Shown: positions 1-7,358 of the stretch, piece after piece
How positions within the stretch are numbered: position 1 is the stretch's first letter
Layout of the letters: each line of letters opens with the position of its first letter
Position numbers and translations under genes: made by a program
The notes under the pieces: generated by a model
Told to the model about the DNA's origin: nothing
Database searches by the model: none
What the model saw: the letters and a program-made list of their open reading frames with translations, nothing else
DNA from: Flavobacteriales bacterium
Lineage (GTDB): Bacteria > Bacteroidota > Bacteroidia > Flavobacteriales_F > PHOS-HE28
Reading direction: 5' to 3'
Length of the DNA: 35,277 nt
NCBI GenBank assembly: GCA_013360395.1
Contig: JABWBQ010000031.1
Coordinates: 1 to 35,277, forward strand

Positions 1-993
1 CGCGGCCCGCACCCGGCAGGCGCCAGCGTGCGCAACGCCGGCTTCGCCTGCTTCGGCAGCCCCAGCGAGCTGCTGGCCGACCTGGAGGCCGAGGGTCCCG
101 ACGCCGCCCTGGATCGCGTGGCCGAACGGTGGCAGGGGCTGCTGGAGCTGCGGAAGGAACTGGGGGACGCGGCCATCGGCTTCGAGCCCACAGGCGGCCA
201 CGAGGTGTACGCCGCGGACGATCCACTGTACACGCGGGTGGCCCAAGGGTTCGACCGGCTCAACGCACTGCTCGGTCCCATCACCGGGTCCCACACCTAC
301 CGCTGGATGCCGGACGGCGCCGACCGCTTCGGCCTGGCCCCCGGCACGCGCGTGGCCCGCACCGACCTGGAAGGGGCCGTGGACAGCGGACGGCTGGTGC
401 AGGCCCTGCTGCGGCTGGCGAGCGACCACGGTGTGGAGTTCCGCTGGGACCTCCCTGTGGAGCGGCTGGAACCCACGGCCCACGGCGTGGACCTCGTGCC
501 GGCCCACGGCCCCGCCCTGCGCGCCCGCCAGGTGCTGGTGGCCACCAACGGCTACGCCCGCCAGCTGTTGCCCGAGGTCGATGTGCGACCCGCGCGCGGC
601 CAGGTGCTGCTCACCACGCCCCTCCCCGGCCTGCGCTTGCGCGGCACCTTCCACGCCCAGGAGGGCTACTACTACTTCCGCGACCTCGATGGTGCCGTGT
701 TGCTGGGGGGAGCGCGCCACTTGGACAAGGCCGGCGAGACCACGTGGGACAACGGCACCACCGCACCCCTGCAAGCGGCGCTGGAGGACTTCCTGCACCA
801 GCACATCCTGCCCGGCCAGCGCCCGGCCATCGCCCACCGGTGGAGCGGGGTGATGGGCTTCCGCGCGCAGGGCAAAACGCCCTTGGTGGCCCCCGTGCGA
901 CCCGGCGTGGTGGCCGCCGTGGGCCTCAGTGGCATGGGCGTGGCCATCGGCATCCGCGTGGCCCGGCGGGCGGTGGGGCTGTTGGAGGGGTAG
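1..993 (+). CDS. FAD-dependent oxidoreductase, DAO family (5' partial)
   Basis: The reading frame is open from base 1, so the gene starts before the window; the visible 330 codons end at TAG 991-993. The segment GASVRNAGF near the left edge matches the conserved stretch that follows the FAD-binding Rossmann motif in the D-amino-acid-oxidase/glycine-oxidase (DAO) superfamily. The C-terminus, with GLSGMGVAIG, is the second flavin-contacting region of the same fold. The GxGxxG dinucleotide motif itself must lie upstream. Members oxidise amines or amino acids with FAD and release H2O2 or pass electrons on. The substrate cannot be told from sequence. About 200 nt without a gene follow before the tRNA terminator. 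Confidence 0.8.
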   Translation, partial: RGPHPAGASVRNAGFACFGSPSELLADLEAEGPDAALDRVAERWQGLLELRKELGDAAIGFEPTGGHEVYAADDPLYTRVAQGFDRLNALLGPITGSHTYRWMPDGADRFGLAPGTRVARTDLEGAVDSGRLVQALLRLASDHGVEFRWDLPVERLEPTAHGVDLVPAHGPALRARQVLVATNGYARQLLPEVDVRPARGQVLLTTPLPGLRLRGTFHAQEGYYYFRDLDGAVLLGGARHLDKAGETTWDNGTTAPLQAALEDFLHQHILPGQRPAIAHRWSGVMGFRAQGKTPLVAPVRPGVVAAVGLSGMGVAIGIRVARRAVGLLEG

Positions 994-1191
994 CGGCGCG
1001 TCGGTGTGGGCGGCGGGTCGTGGGCGGTAGTGCAGCACCGGGACGGGCCGGAGGCCTTGGCAGCCCCCCACATGGCACCCACGGCCTCCCCACGGGCCGG
1101 GCCGAGCGAGCGCATCCGGAGCACGCGGGAGGAATGCAGCGTGCAGGATCGACGCATCGGGTATCGCGGCATTGTTCTCCTTGGAAAGCAG

Positions 1192-1219
1192 AAGGCCCCC
1201 AGCTTTCGCTGGAGGCCTT
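1192..1219 (-). terminator. Rho-independent-type hairpin downstream of tRNA-Thr
   Basis: On the minus strand a 12-bp stem (one C-A mismatch) closes a GAAA tetraloop and is followed by a pyrimidine-rich stretch (CTGCTTTCC). It lies about 10 nt past the 3' end of the minus-strand tRNA, so it most likely ends that transcript. Confidence 0.7.
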
Positions 1220-1228
1220 GCGCTTCCT

Positions 1229-1303
1229 TGGAGCCTCCTGTCAGATTTGAACTGACGACCTGCTCATTACGAATGAGCTGCTCTACCGCTGAGCTAAGGA
1301 GGC
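1229..1303 (-). tRNA. tRNA-Thr(CGU)
   Basis: The minus strand folds as a full cloverleaf. It has a 7-bp acceptor stem (GCCTCCT with AGGAGGC), a D arm GCTC/GAGC, an anticodon stem GCTCA/TGAGC around the loop TTCGTAA, and a T arm GTCAG/CTGAC with loop TTCAAAT. The anticodon is CGT, which reads the Thr codon ACG. The 3' CCA is encoded (1229-1231) after a U discriminator. A -7 box lies upstream at 1337-1344 and a hairpin terminator downstream, so it is a single-gene unit. The specificity is read from the anticodon only. Confidence 0.95.
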
Positions 1304-1336
1304 CGGTCCCGGCCGGCCGTTCCGCCGGCGGGGCTG

Positions 1337-1344
1337 CAAATGTA
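1337..1344 (-). promoter_or_regulatory. -7 box TACATTTG for tRNA-Thr
   Basis: Perfect match to the Bacteroidota sigma-A -7 consensus TAnnTTTG on the minus strand, 33 nt upstream of the tRNA 5' end. No clear TTG -33 element is seen. Confidence 0.6.
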
Positions 1345-1469
1345 GAGGTTGGCGCTTCACCACGGGAACGGCGGCCTGGCCGGAGGTCCAAAGACGACCC
1401 ACCGCGTGTGCGGGCCGGAGCGACGGACCTGTACGCGGCGGGATGTTGGGCACGGCGCGTGGTGCCGCC

Positions 1470-1477
1470 TATCTTGG
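1470..1477 (+). promoter_or_regulatory. -7 box TATCTTGG before the GNAT gene
   Basis: One mismatch to TAnnTTTG, with a TTG 21 nt upstream (1446-1448) fitting the -33 element. Only 5 nt separate the box from the ATG at 1483, so the predicted transcript is leaderless or nearly so. This supports 1483 as the start. Confidence 0.55.
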
Positions 1478-1482
1478 CCGCG

Positions 1483-2340
1483 ATGAGCGCCCCCTACGAG
1501 CTGCGCCCGCTGGACCTTTCGGATGCGGGGCTGGCGGCGGTGACGGACCTGTTGCGGCTGGTGTTCCCGGGGGCGGCGCACTTCACGCCCGCGGTGCTGC
1601 GCTGGCAGTACGTGGACAACCCGGACGGGCCGGCCGTGGGCTTCAACGCCTGGAGCGGCGGCACCTTGGCGGCGCACTATGTGACGATCCCCATGCGGGC
1701 GGTGGTGGACGGTGCCGTGGAAGCCGGGTTGCTGTCGTTGAACACGGCCACACATCCGGAGCACCAGGGCAAGGGCCTGTTCACCCGGCTGGCCGAGGCC
1801 ACCTATGCCGCCGGGGCGGCGCAGGGCAAGGGCTTCGTGGTGGGCGTGGCCAACGCCAACAGCACGCCGGGGTTCACGCGCAAGCTGTCCTTTCAGCTGG
1901 TGACACCGCTGGAGGCAAGGCTTGGCCTGGGGCCACTGCCATGGCACGGCGAAGCGCCCCTCCCCCGCTTCGCACCGGTGCACGATGCGGCCAAGCTCGG
2001 CTGGCGGCTGGCGCATCCGGCTTACGGTTACAGCCGGGCGGACCAGCGCGGACACACGCTGCTGCTGAGCGCGCGCCGGATGAAGGGCTTCCGCTTCGTC
2101 CTGGGCGTGGAACCCGGCGACGCCCCGCTGGCCGCGCTGCGCCGGTCCCCGGCACCGCTGCTCAAAGCCTTCATCGGGCTGGACCCCGCGATGCGCTGGG
2201 GCGGATCCCTGTACGGGAACCTGCCCATGCGCCTGCGCCCGGCACCGCTCAACTTCATCTTCCGCGACCTGAGCGGCCGCGGCCGGACCCTCGAACCGCA
2301 CCAGGTGCGGTTCCACGCCGCCGACTTCGACGTGCTGTAG
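1483..2340 (+). CDS. GNAT family N-acetyltransferase
   Basis: This 285-aa protein has a GNAT domain in its N-terminal half. The acetyl-CoA pyrophosphate loop (motif A) reads HPEHQGKGLFTRL, matching the Q/RxxGxG/A pattern. The next stretch (GVANANSTPGFTRKLSF) fits the strand-helix that closes the fold. The C-terminal half is unassigned. The frame is open far upstream, across the tRNA, but the ATG at 1483 follows a -7 box by 5 nt and gives a normal family start, so I chose it. Members move an acetyl group from acetyl-CoA to an amine on a small molecule or protein; the acceptor here is unknown. Confidence 0.8.
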   Translation: MSAPYELRPLDLSDAGLAAVTDLLRLVFPGAAHFTPAVLRWQYVDNPDGPAVGFNAWSGGTLAAHYVTIPMRAVVDGAVEAGLLSLNTATHPEHQGKGLFTRLAEATYAAGAAQGKGFVVGVANANSTPGFTRKLSFQLVTPLEARLGLGPLPWHGEAPLPRFAPVHDAAKLGWRLAHPAYGYSRADQRGHTLLLSARRMKGFRFVLGVEPGDAPLAALRRSPAPLLKAFIGLDPAMRWGGSLYGNLPMRLRPAPLNFIFRDLSGRGRTLEPHQVRFHAADFDVL

Positions 2341-2514
2341 GGTGGTGCCCCGGATCCGGTTCACTGAGGATCCGCCCCTATCTCGTCCTCATGCAAGGCG
2401 GAACGTGTGCAGCGTAGCAGGTGCTACGGCGAAATGTTCCAACGCGGCAGGAAGTCCCTGCTCGGTCGGTGAGTAAGAAACGGTTCCTGCACGGGCGGAC
2501 CCGGGCGGCGAAGA

Positions 2515-2573
2515 AGTGAGGAAGTGAAGAAGTGAAAATGGTGGTGGCTCCCTCGCTTCTTCATTTCCTCACT
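2515..2573. repeat. Intergenic 21-bp hairpin built of AGTGA-like units
   Basis: The left arm 2515-2535 (repeated purine units AGTGAGGA, AGTGAAGA, AGTGA) pairs along all 21 positions with the right arm 2553-2573. Nineteen pairs are Watson-Crick and two are G-U. The loop is 17 nt. It is the only structure I see in the 328-nt gap 2341-2668 between two convergent genes. A second hairpin of the same style lies at 19725-19776. The role is unknown; it could act as a terminator-like element or be a dispersed repeat. Confidence 0.6.
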
Positions 2574-2668
2574 ACCGCGTGGACCAGACCGCTTCTTTGT
2601 TGCCGCCTCCGTAGGATGGTCGGGGAAGGTGAAGAATATGGAGGACAGCACACCCGGGCCTTCCCCGC

Positions 2669-3316
2669 TCAGAAGCGCACGTTGAAGCCCAGCTCGAACT
2701 GCACGCCGCCCGTGGTGAGCTTGGCCTCGTAGCCCCAGGCCCCGAAGTCGATGTCCTGCCCGTTGGCCTCGAAGCTGTTCAAGGGCAGCCAGTGGCGCAC
2801 GTACTTCACGTCGAAGTACAGGCCGAACACCTGCTTGGCATAGAAGCCCAGGCCGGTGCCGAAGGCGAAGTGCGGTCCGCCGTACCGCGCCACGCCCACC
2901 TGCCCGAACTGGTAGCGGTCCTCGATGCGCAGCATGCTGTAGCCGCCCTGCATGAAGAGCCGGAGGTTGAAATAGTCCGTGTTCACCGGGTAGAAACGCG
3001 GCTCGATGCCGATGACCCCGGTGCGGTTGCTGCGCGTGCCGGCGGTGTCCACGTAACCGCCGAACTCGCCGTACACGCCGATGCTCAGGGGCTTCACCAC
3101 GCCCACGTGCACCTTGAGCGGGAAGCCGTAGGACACCGCACCGTCGCGGTCCGTGTTGGCATAGAGCGGCGAGGTCTCCTCATACTTCGTGGCGTGCAGG
3201 CCCAGGTCGGCGCCCAGGCTGAGGTGCACGGTGCCCGGCGCGTTGCATTGCGCGGCCACGTGGCCGGTGGCGAGGGAGAATAACACGAACAGGGGGAGAA
3301 GGGCGGCGGTTCTCAT
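2669..3316 (-). CDS. Outer-membrane beta-barrel family protein
   Basis: The 215-aa product begins with a signal peptide (MRTAALLPLFVLFSLATG... ending near VAAQ). The rest consists of alternating amphipathic strands rich in Gly and aromatic residues, for example HFAFGTGLGFYAK and FGLYFDVKYVRHW. It ends in F-N-V-R-F, a C-terminal Phe preceded by alternating hydrophobics as in OmpA/OmpW-like barrels. Location is probably the outer membrane; function is unknown. The ATG at 3316 was chosen because it starts the signal peptide and lies 4 nt after a -7-like box (3321-3328); the longer upstream frame has no such support. Confidence 0.7.
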   Translation of the reverse strand: MRTAALLPLFVLFSLATGHVAAQCNAPGTVHLSLGADLGLHATKYEETSPLYANTDRDGAVSYGFPLKVHVGVVKPLSIGVYGEFGGYVDTAGTRSNRTGVIGIEPRFYPVNTDYFNLRLFMQGGYSMLRIEDRYQFGQVGVARYGGPHFAFGTGLGFYAKQVFGLYFDVKYVRHWLPLNSFEANGQDIDFGAWGYEAKLTTGGVQFELGFNVRF

Positions 3317-3320
3317 GCTG

Positions 3321-3328
3321 CGAAGGTG
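3321..3328 (-). promoter_or_regulatory. -7-like box CACCTTCG
   Basis: Two mismatches to TAnnTTTG, but placed 4 nt before the ATG at 3316, the same position as stronger boxes elsewhere in this window. Confidence 0.4.
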
Positions 3329-3467
3329 CGGCACCGGGCGTTCTCCGCCACCGGGTGGCGCGTCGTTCGGCCCACAGCCTGCGGTGAAGAGCCCACTGCC
3401 GGGACCGGCCCCCGGCACGACCACGCCCGCCTGCGGGGTACGGGCCCACGAAAAAAGCACGGCCGAC

Positions 3468-3500
3468 TTGCGCGGACGGTGGCTGTCGCACATACATTTG
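3468..3500 (+). promoter_or_regulatory. Promoter of the 65-aa gene (TTG-N22-TACATTTG)
   Basis: A perfect -7 box TACATTTG at 3493-3500 has a TTG 22 nt upstream (3468-3470), close to the Bacteroidota -33/-7 spacing. It lies 30 nt before the ATG at 3531. Confidence 0.65.
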
Positions 3501-3530
3501 ACCCCCTTGCCCAGCAAGGCCATCCCAGGC

Positions 3531-3728
3531 ATGCGCCCCGAACCCAAGAACCCGCGGACCGAGGAGGAGGGCACCGAAGCGTCGGTGCCCCAGGAAGCGA
3601 AGGCAGCGGAAGCGCGCCGGTTCGACTTCTGCCCGCACAAGGACCTGAACTTGCCCACCTCGTACGAGGAAGTGTTGAAGCGTTTCCGGCGTCTTCAGGG
3701 CGACCGGGCGTGGGAGGTGATGAACTGA
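3531..3728 (+). CDS. Small hypothetical protein (65 aa)
   Basis: This short gene is a complete transcription unit: a promoter at 3468-3500, ATG at 3531, TGA at 3726-3728 and a strong terminator at 3751-3783. The protein has an acidic, low-complexity N-terminal half (about residues 1-28). A conserved-looking C-terminal half follows, with FDFCPHKDLNLPTSYEEVL and then a basic helix (KRFRRL). It has a single Cys and no signal peptide or membrane segment. I do not recognise a family. The flanking promoter and terminator are the main reason to believe it is expressed. Confidence 0.6.
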   Translation: MRPEPKNPRTEEEGTEASVPQEAKAAEARRFDFCPHKDLNLPTSYEEVLKRFRRLQGDRAWEVMN

Positions 3729-3750
3729 GGGCACACGCATCGGCATCGTC

Positions 3751-3783
3751 GCGCCCTGCCATCCGGCGGGGCGCATTTTTTTT
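3751..3783 (+). terminator. Rho-independent terminator after the 65-aa gene
   Basis: The 10-bp stem GCGCCCTGCC/GGCGGGGCGC (one G-U pair) has loop ATCC. An A and then eight T (3776-3783) follow directly. This is the clearest intrinsic terminator in the window. Confidence 0.85.
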
Positions 3784-3798
3784 CCACGGCGGTGGTGT

Positions 3799-3806
3799 TA
3801 CCTTCC
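3799..3806 (+). promoter_or_regulatory. -7-like box TACCTTCC before the EF-G paralog
   Basis: Two mismatches to TAnnTTTG. The T-tract of the preceding terminator, about 20 nt upstream, could serve as the -33 region. The predicted leader to the ATG at 3844 is about 30 nt. Confidence 0.35.
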
Positions 3807-3843
3807 ATGCGCGCTTTCGCGTCCGACCAAAACCCATTCCGCC

Positions 3844-5973
3844 ATGACCGTCTACGATGCCAAACACATCAAGAACATCGCCCTCCTGGGCAGCCATGGA
3901 AGCGGCAAGACGACCCTTGCCGAGACCATGCTGTTCGAGGCGGGCCTGATCAAACGCCGGGGACGTGTGGAGGACCGCAACACGGTGAGCGACCACACCG
4001 ACCTGGAGCACGAGCGCGGCAGCTCGGTCTTCGCCACCTGCCTGCACACCGAGTGGCGCGACTACAAGATCAACATCATCGACACGCCCGGCCTGGACGA
4101 CCTGGTGGGCGAGACCATCCCCGCGCTGCGCGTGGCGGACACGTGCGTGCTGCTGCTCAACGGCCACCACGGCGTGGAGGTGGGCACCGACCTCGTATGG
4201 GAACAGATGCAGCGCTACGACCGCCCCGTGATCCTGGCGGTGAACCAGTTGGACCACCCCAACGCCGACTTCGAGGGCACGGTGGCGCAGGCGCGCGAGC
4301 ACTTCGGCCCGGCGGTGACGGTGATGCAATATCCCCTGGAGCAGGGCGAGGGCTTCCACCGCATCATCGACCTGCTGAAGATGACCATGTACGTGTTCAA
4401 GGACGGGGGCGGCAAGCCCGAGAAGCAGCCCATCCCCGAAAGCGAGAAGGCCCGCGCGGAGGCGCTGCACAAGGAGCTCGTGGAGAAGGCCGCCGAGAAC
4501 GACGAGACCTTGATGGAGCACTACTTCGACAAGGGGGAGCTGGACGAGGACGAGATGCGCCAGGGCCTGAAGCAGGGCATGATGAAGCGCACCTGCTACC
4601 CCGTGTTCTGCCTGAGCGCCCTGCGCAACATGGGCAGCGGGCGGCTGATGGGTTTCATCGACAACGTGGCGCCCAGCGCGGTGGAAATGCCACCGGCCCC
4701 GTTGGAGGGCGAGGGCGGCCTGCCCTGCCGTGCCGATGGGCCGCCGGTGCTCTTCACCTTCAAGAGCGTGCTGGAGCCGCGCACGGGCTGGATCACCTTC
4801 TTCAAGGTGATGAGCGGCGAGGTGAAGGCCGGCACCGAGCTGGTGAACGACAACACCGGGGCCAGTGAGCGCATCGGCCAGCTGTTCATCGTGGACGGCC
4901 GGGAGCGCAAACCGGTGGACGGGCTGGCGGCCGGCGACATCGGGGCCACCTTGAAGCTCAAGGACACCGGCACGGCGCACACGCTGCACGCCCCGGGGCA
5001 GACCGTGAAGCTGGCACCCATCGCCTTCCCCGGCCCGCGCCTGCGGGTGACGGTGAAGGCCCGCGACGCCAAGCAGGAGGAGAAGCTGCACGCGGCCCTG
5101 CTGGAGATCCAGCGCGAGGACCCCACCGTGGAGCTGGCCTATCTGCGCGAGAGCGCCCAACAGGTGCTGGGCGTGCAGGGCGAGCTGCACCTCAACCTGG
5201 TGAAATGGAAGCTGGAGCACAACTACAAGGTGGAGCCCGAGTTCGGCTCGCCCAAGGTGCCCTACCGCGAGACCATCCGGCGGCCGGCCGAGGCCATGTA
5301 CCGGCACAAGAAACAGACCGGCGGCGCCGGCCAGTTCGCCGAGGTGCACCTGCGCATCGAGCCCTGGCAGGAGGGCATGGCCGAACCCACCGGCGTGAGC
5401 GTGCGCCACAAGGAGGTGCATCCCCTGCCCACCGGCGGCAGCCTGGTGTTCTACAACTGCATCGTGGGCGGGGTCATCGACACCAAGTTCATGCCCAGCA
5501 TCCTCAAGGGGGTGATGGAGAAGATGGAGAAGGGCCCGTTGACCGGCAGTCCGGCGCGGGATGTGCGCGTGCTGGTGACCGACGGCAAGATGCACGCGGT
5601 GGACAGCAACGACATCAGCTTCAAGATCGCCGGGCTGCAGGCCTTCCGGGAGGCGTTCACCAAGGCCGACCCCCAGCTGATGGAGCCGGTGCATGAGGTG
5701 GAGGTGCGCATGCCCGAGGACCTGATGGGCGATGTGATGACCGACCTGCAGGGACGGCGCTCGGTGATCATGGGCGTGGAGGGGCAGGGCCGTTTCCAGG
5801 TGGTGCGGGCCCTGGTGCCGCTGGCCGAACTGGACCGGTACAGCACCACGTTGCGCAGCCTCACACAGGGGCGCGGCACGCACACCGAGCGCTTCCACGC
5901 CTACCAGCCGGTGCCGCACGAACTGCAGGCCCGGCTCGTGGGAGCGCACCGCGACGAGGCCGTGGAGGCCTGA
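3844..5973 (+). CDS. Elongation factor G paralog (EF-G2 type), altered GTPase motifs
   Basis: The 709-aa length and domain order match EF-G: G domain (about 1-270), domain II, domain III, domain IV and the C-terminal fold. The P-loop GSHGSGKT is intact (16-23). The switch I motif, normally RGITI, is RGSSV (58-62). The G3 motif, normally DTPGH, is DTPGL (80-84), so the catalytic histidine is missing. The G4 motif NKxD reads NQLD (134-137). Canonical EF-G moves tRNAs and mRNA on the ribosome at the cost of GTP. A Bacteroides EF-G2 paralog has been reported to work without GTP hydrolysis, and this protein has the changes expected of that type. It stands alone, away from rpsL/rpsG, which also argues against the housekeeping fusA. 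Confidence 0.85.
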   Translation: MTVYDAKHIKNIALLGSHGSGKTTLAETMLFEAGLIKRRGRVEDRNTVSDHTDLEHERGSSVFATCLHTEWRDYKINIIDTPGLDDLVGETIPALRVADTCVLLLNGHHGVEVGTDLVWEQMQRYDRPVILAVNQLDHPNADFEGTVAQAREHFGPAVTVMQYPLEQGEGFHRIIDLLKMTMYVFKDGGGKPEKQPIPESEKARAEALHKELVEKAAENDETLMEHYFDKGELDEDEMRQGLKQGMMKRTCYPVFCLSALRNMGSGRLMGFIDNVAPSAVEMPPAPLEGEGGLPCRADGPPVLFTFKSVLEPRTGWITFFKVMSGEVKAGTELVNDNTGASERIGQLFIVDGRERKPVDGLAAGDIGATLKLKDTGTAHTLHAPGQTVKLAPIAFPGPRLRVTVKARDAKQEEKLHAALLEIQREDPTVELAYLRESAQQVLGVQGELHLNLVKWKLEHNYKVEPEFGSPKVPYRETIRRPAEAMYRHKKQTGGAGQFAEVHLRIEPWQEGMAEPTGVSVRHKEVHPLPTGGSLVFYNCIVGGVIDTKFMPSILKGVMEKMEKGPLTGSPARDVRVLVTDGKMHAVDSNDISFKIAGLQAFREAFTKADPQLMEPVHEVEVRMPEDLMGDVMTDLQGRRSVIMGVEGQGRFQVVRALVPLAELDRYSTTLRSLTQGRGTHTERFHAYQPVPHELQARLVGAHRDEAVEA

Positions 5974-5994
5974 GCGGCGCAGGGACGCACGGAC

Positions 5995-6025
5995 GCGGCG
6001 CCCGGGCACGGTGCCCGGGCGCCGC
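5995..6025. repeat. 31-nt near-perfect palindrome, possible terminator stem
   Basis: Left arm 5995-6009 and right arm 6011-6025 are exact 15-nt reverse complements around a single G. It lies 22 nt after the stop of the EF-G paralog. There is no T-tract, so it is either a non-canonical terminator or an mRNA-stabilising 3' stem; a dimeric operator is also possible because the next gene's -7-like box is at 6064. Confidence 0.6.
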
Positions 6026-6063
6026 GCATGTCCGGGGTCAGCGCGGGTGCGGACGGTGCTGCG

Positions 6064-6071
6064 TACCATTG
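6064..6071 (+). promoter_or_regulatory. -7 box TACCATTG before the halogenase-like gene
   Basis: One mismatch to TAnnTTTG, exactly 5 nt before the ATG at 6077. It predicts a leaderless mRNA and supports this start over the longer open frame beginning at 6011. Confidence 0.5.
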
Positions 6072-6076
6072 CGGCC

Positions 6077-7351
6077 ATGGAGAACGTGGATGTGATCGTG
6101 ATCGGCGCCGGCCCGAGCGGTTGCGTGGCCGCCGCCCACCTCGCCCGGCAGGGCCGGCGGGTGCTGGTGCTGGAGAAACAGGTGTTCCCGCGTTTCGTGA
6201 TCGGCGAGAGCCTGCTGCCGCGCAGCATGGAGCACTGGGAGGAGACCGGCCTGCTGCCCGCGCTGATGGCCCAGGACTATGCGCCCAAGCTCGGCGCCCG
6301 CTTCGTCCGCGGCACCGACGAACTGATCGACCTGCAGTTCGACGACAACTACACCACGGGCTGGACGCGCACCTGGCAGGCCCCGCGCGCGCACTTCGAC
6401 AAGACCGCCGCCGACGCCACCGCCGCGCAGGGCGTGGACATCCGCTACGGCATCGCCGTGGAACAAGTGGACCTCTCGGCCGCCGACCGCGTGCGCGTGA
6501 CGGCCCGGCACCAGGACGGCACCCTGGAGGCCGAAGGCCGGTTCCTGATCGACAGCAGCGGCTACGGCGGCACGCTGGTGAAGCTGTTGAACCTGCCCGA
6601 CGAACGCAGCCCGGTGCCGCGCCGCGCGGTGTTCACCCACGTGCGCGAGCGCGACCGCGACGCCTGGCCCGAGCCCATGCAGATCACTTTCGAGGTGATG
6701 GCCGTGGACCTGTGGTTCTGGGTGATCCCCTTCAGCGACGGCACCACCTCCCTGGGCTTCGTGGGCCATCCGCGCCACTTCGACCCCTTCGATGCGGGTA
6801 GGCCGTTGAAGGAGGCCTGGCGGATCATGGTGGAGCGTTCGGCCCGGTTCAGCGACCGCTTCGCCGACCAGGAGCCGCTCTGGGAGCCGCACGTGCTGAA
6901 TGACTACACCCACCGCGCCGGGCAGCTGTACGGCCGCAACCACGTGCTCACGGGCAACTGCACCGGCTTCCTCGACCCCGTGTTCAGCAGCGGGGTGATG
7001 CTGGCCACCGAGAGCGGGCTGCTGGCCGCCAAGCTCACCGACCGCGTGCTCCGCGGCGAGGCCGTGGACTGGGAGCGCAGTTACAGCGACCACATCCGCT
7101 GGGGCGCCTCGGTCTTCCGCAGCTACATCGATGCCTGGTACAACGGCGACCTGCAGACCATCTTCTTCAACCCCGTGGTGGAGCCGGGCATCCGCAAGCA
7201 GATCATCTCCGTGCTGGCCGGCTACGTCTGGGACCGGAAGAACCCGTTCGTGGCGCGGCACGACCGGATCCTGGGGCAGCTTGCCGGCATGTTGCGGGCA
7301 CAGCGCACCGGCGGCACCGTGACCGAGAACGAGCTGCTGGCGCGCGGGTGA
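6077..7351 (+). CDS. FAD-dependent halogenase/reductase-like oxidoreductase
   Basis: This 424-aa flavoprotein has the dinucleotide motif GAGPSG (10-15) and the GESLLPRS segment (43-50) typical of flavin-dependent halogenases and geranylgeranyl-reductase-like enzymes. A GNCTGFLDPVFSSGV segment forms the second FAD-contact region. It carries WFWVIP at 213-218, which fits the WxWxIP signature of flavin-dependent halogenases. A lysine in PKLGARF (K71) sits where the catalytic Lys of pyrrole/phenol-type halogenases is expected; that assignment is my inference. Halogenation of a phenolic or aryl substrate is therefore possible, but a monooxygenase or polyene reductase role cannot be excluded. It is monocistronic and converges with the M1 peptidase gene, 7 nt stop to stop. 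Confidence 0.75.
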   Translation: MENVDVIVIGAGPSGCVAAAHLARQGRRVLVLEKQVFPRFVIGESLLPRSMEHWEETGLLPALMAQDYAPKLGARFVRGTDELIDLQFDDNYTTGWTRTWQAPRAHFDKTAADATAAQGVDIRYGIAVEQVDLSAADRVRVTARHQDGTLEAEGRFLIDSSGYGGTLVKLLNLPDERSPVPRRAVFTHVRERDRDAWPEPMQITFEVMAVDLWFWVIPFSDGTTSLGFVGHPRHFDPFDAGRPLKEAWRIMVERSARFSDRFADQEPLWEPHVLNDYTHRAGQLYGRNHVLTGNCTGFLDPVFSSGVMLATESGLLAAKLTDRVLRGEAVDWERSYSDHIRWGASVFRSYIDAWYNGDLQTIFFNPVVEPGIRKQIISVLAGYVWDRKNPFVARHDRILGQLAGMLRAQRTGGTVTENELLARG

Positions 7352-7358
7352 CCGACCC

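Noticed and set aside
1006-1482. N-terminal extension of the GNAT gene across the tRNA region
   Set aside because: It would run antisense through tRNA-Thr and its promoter. The -7 box and family alignment favour ATG 1483.
3313-6228. 971-aa open frame on the minus strand
   Set aside because: It lies antisense to the EF-G paralog, is His/Val/Leu-rich as expected from the complement of GC-rich codons, and has no domain.
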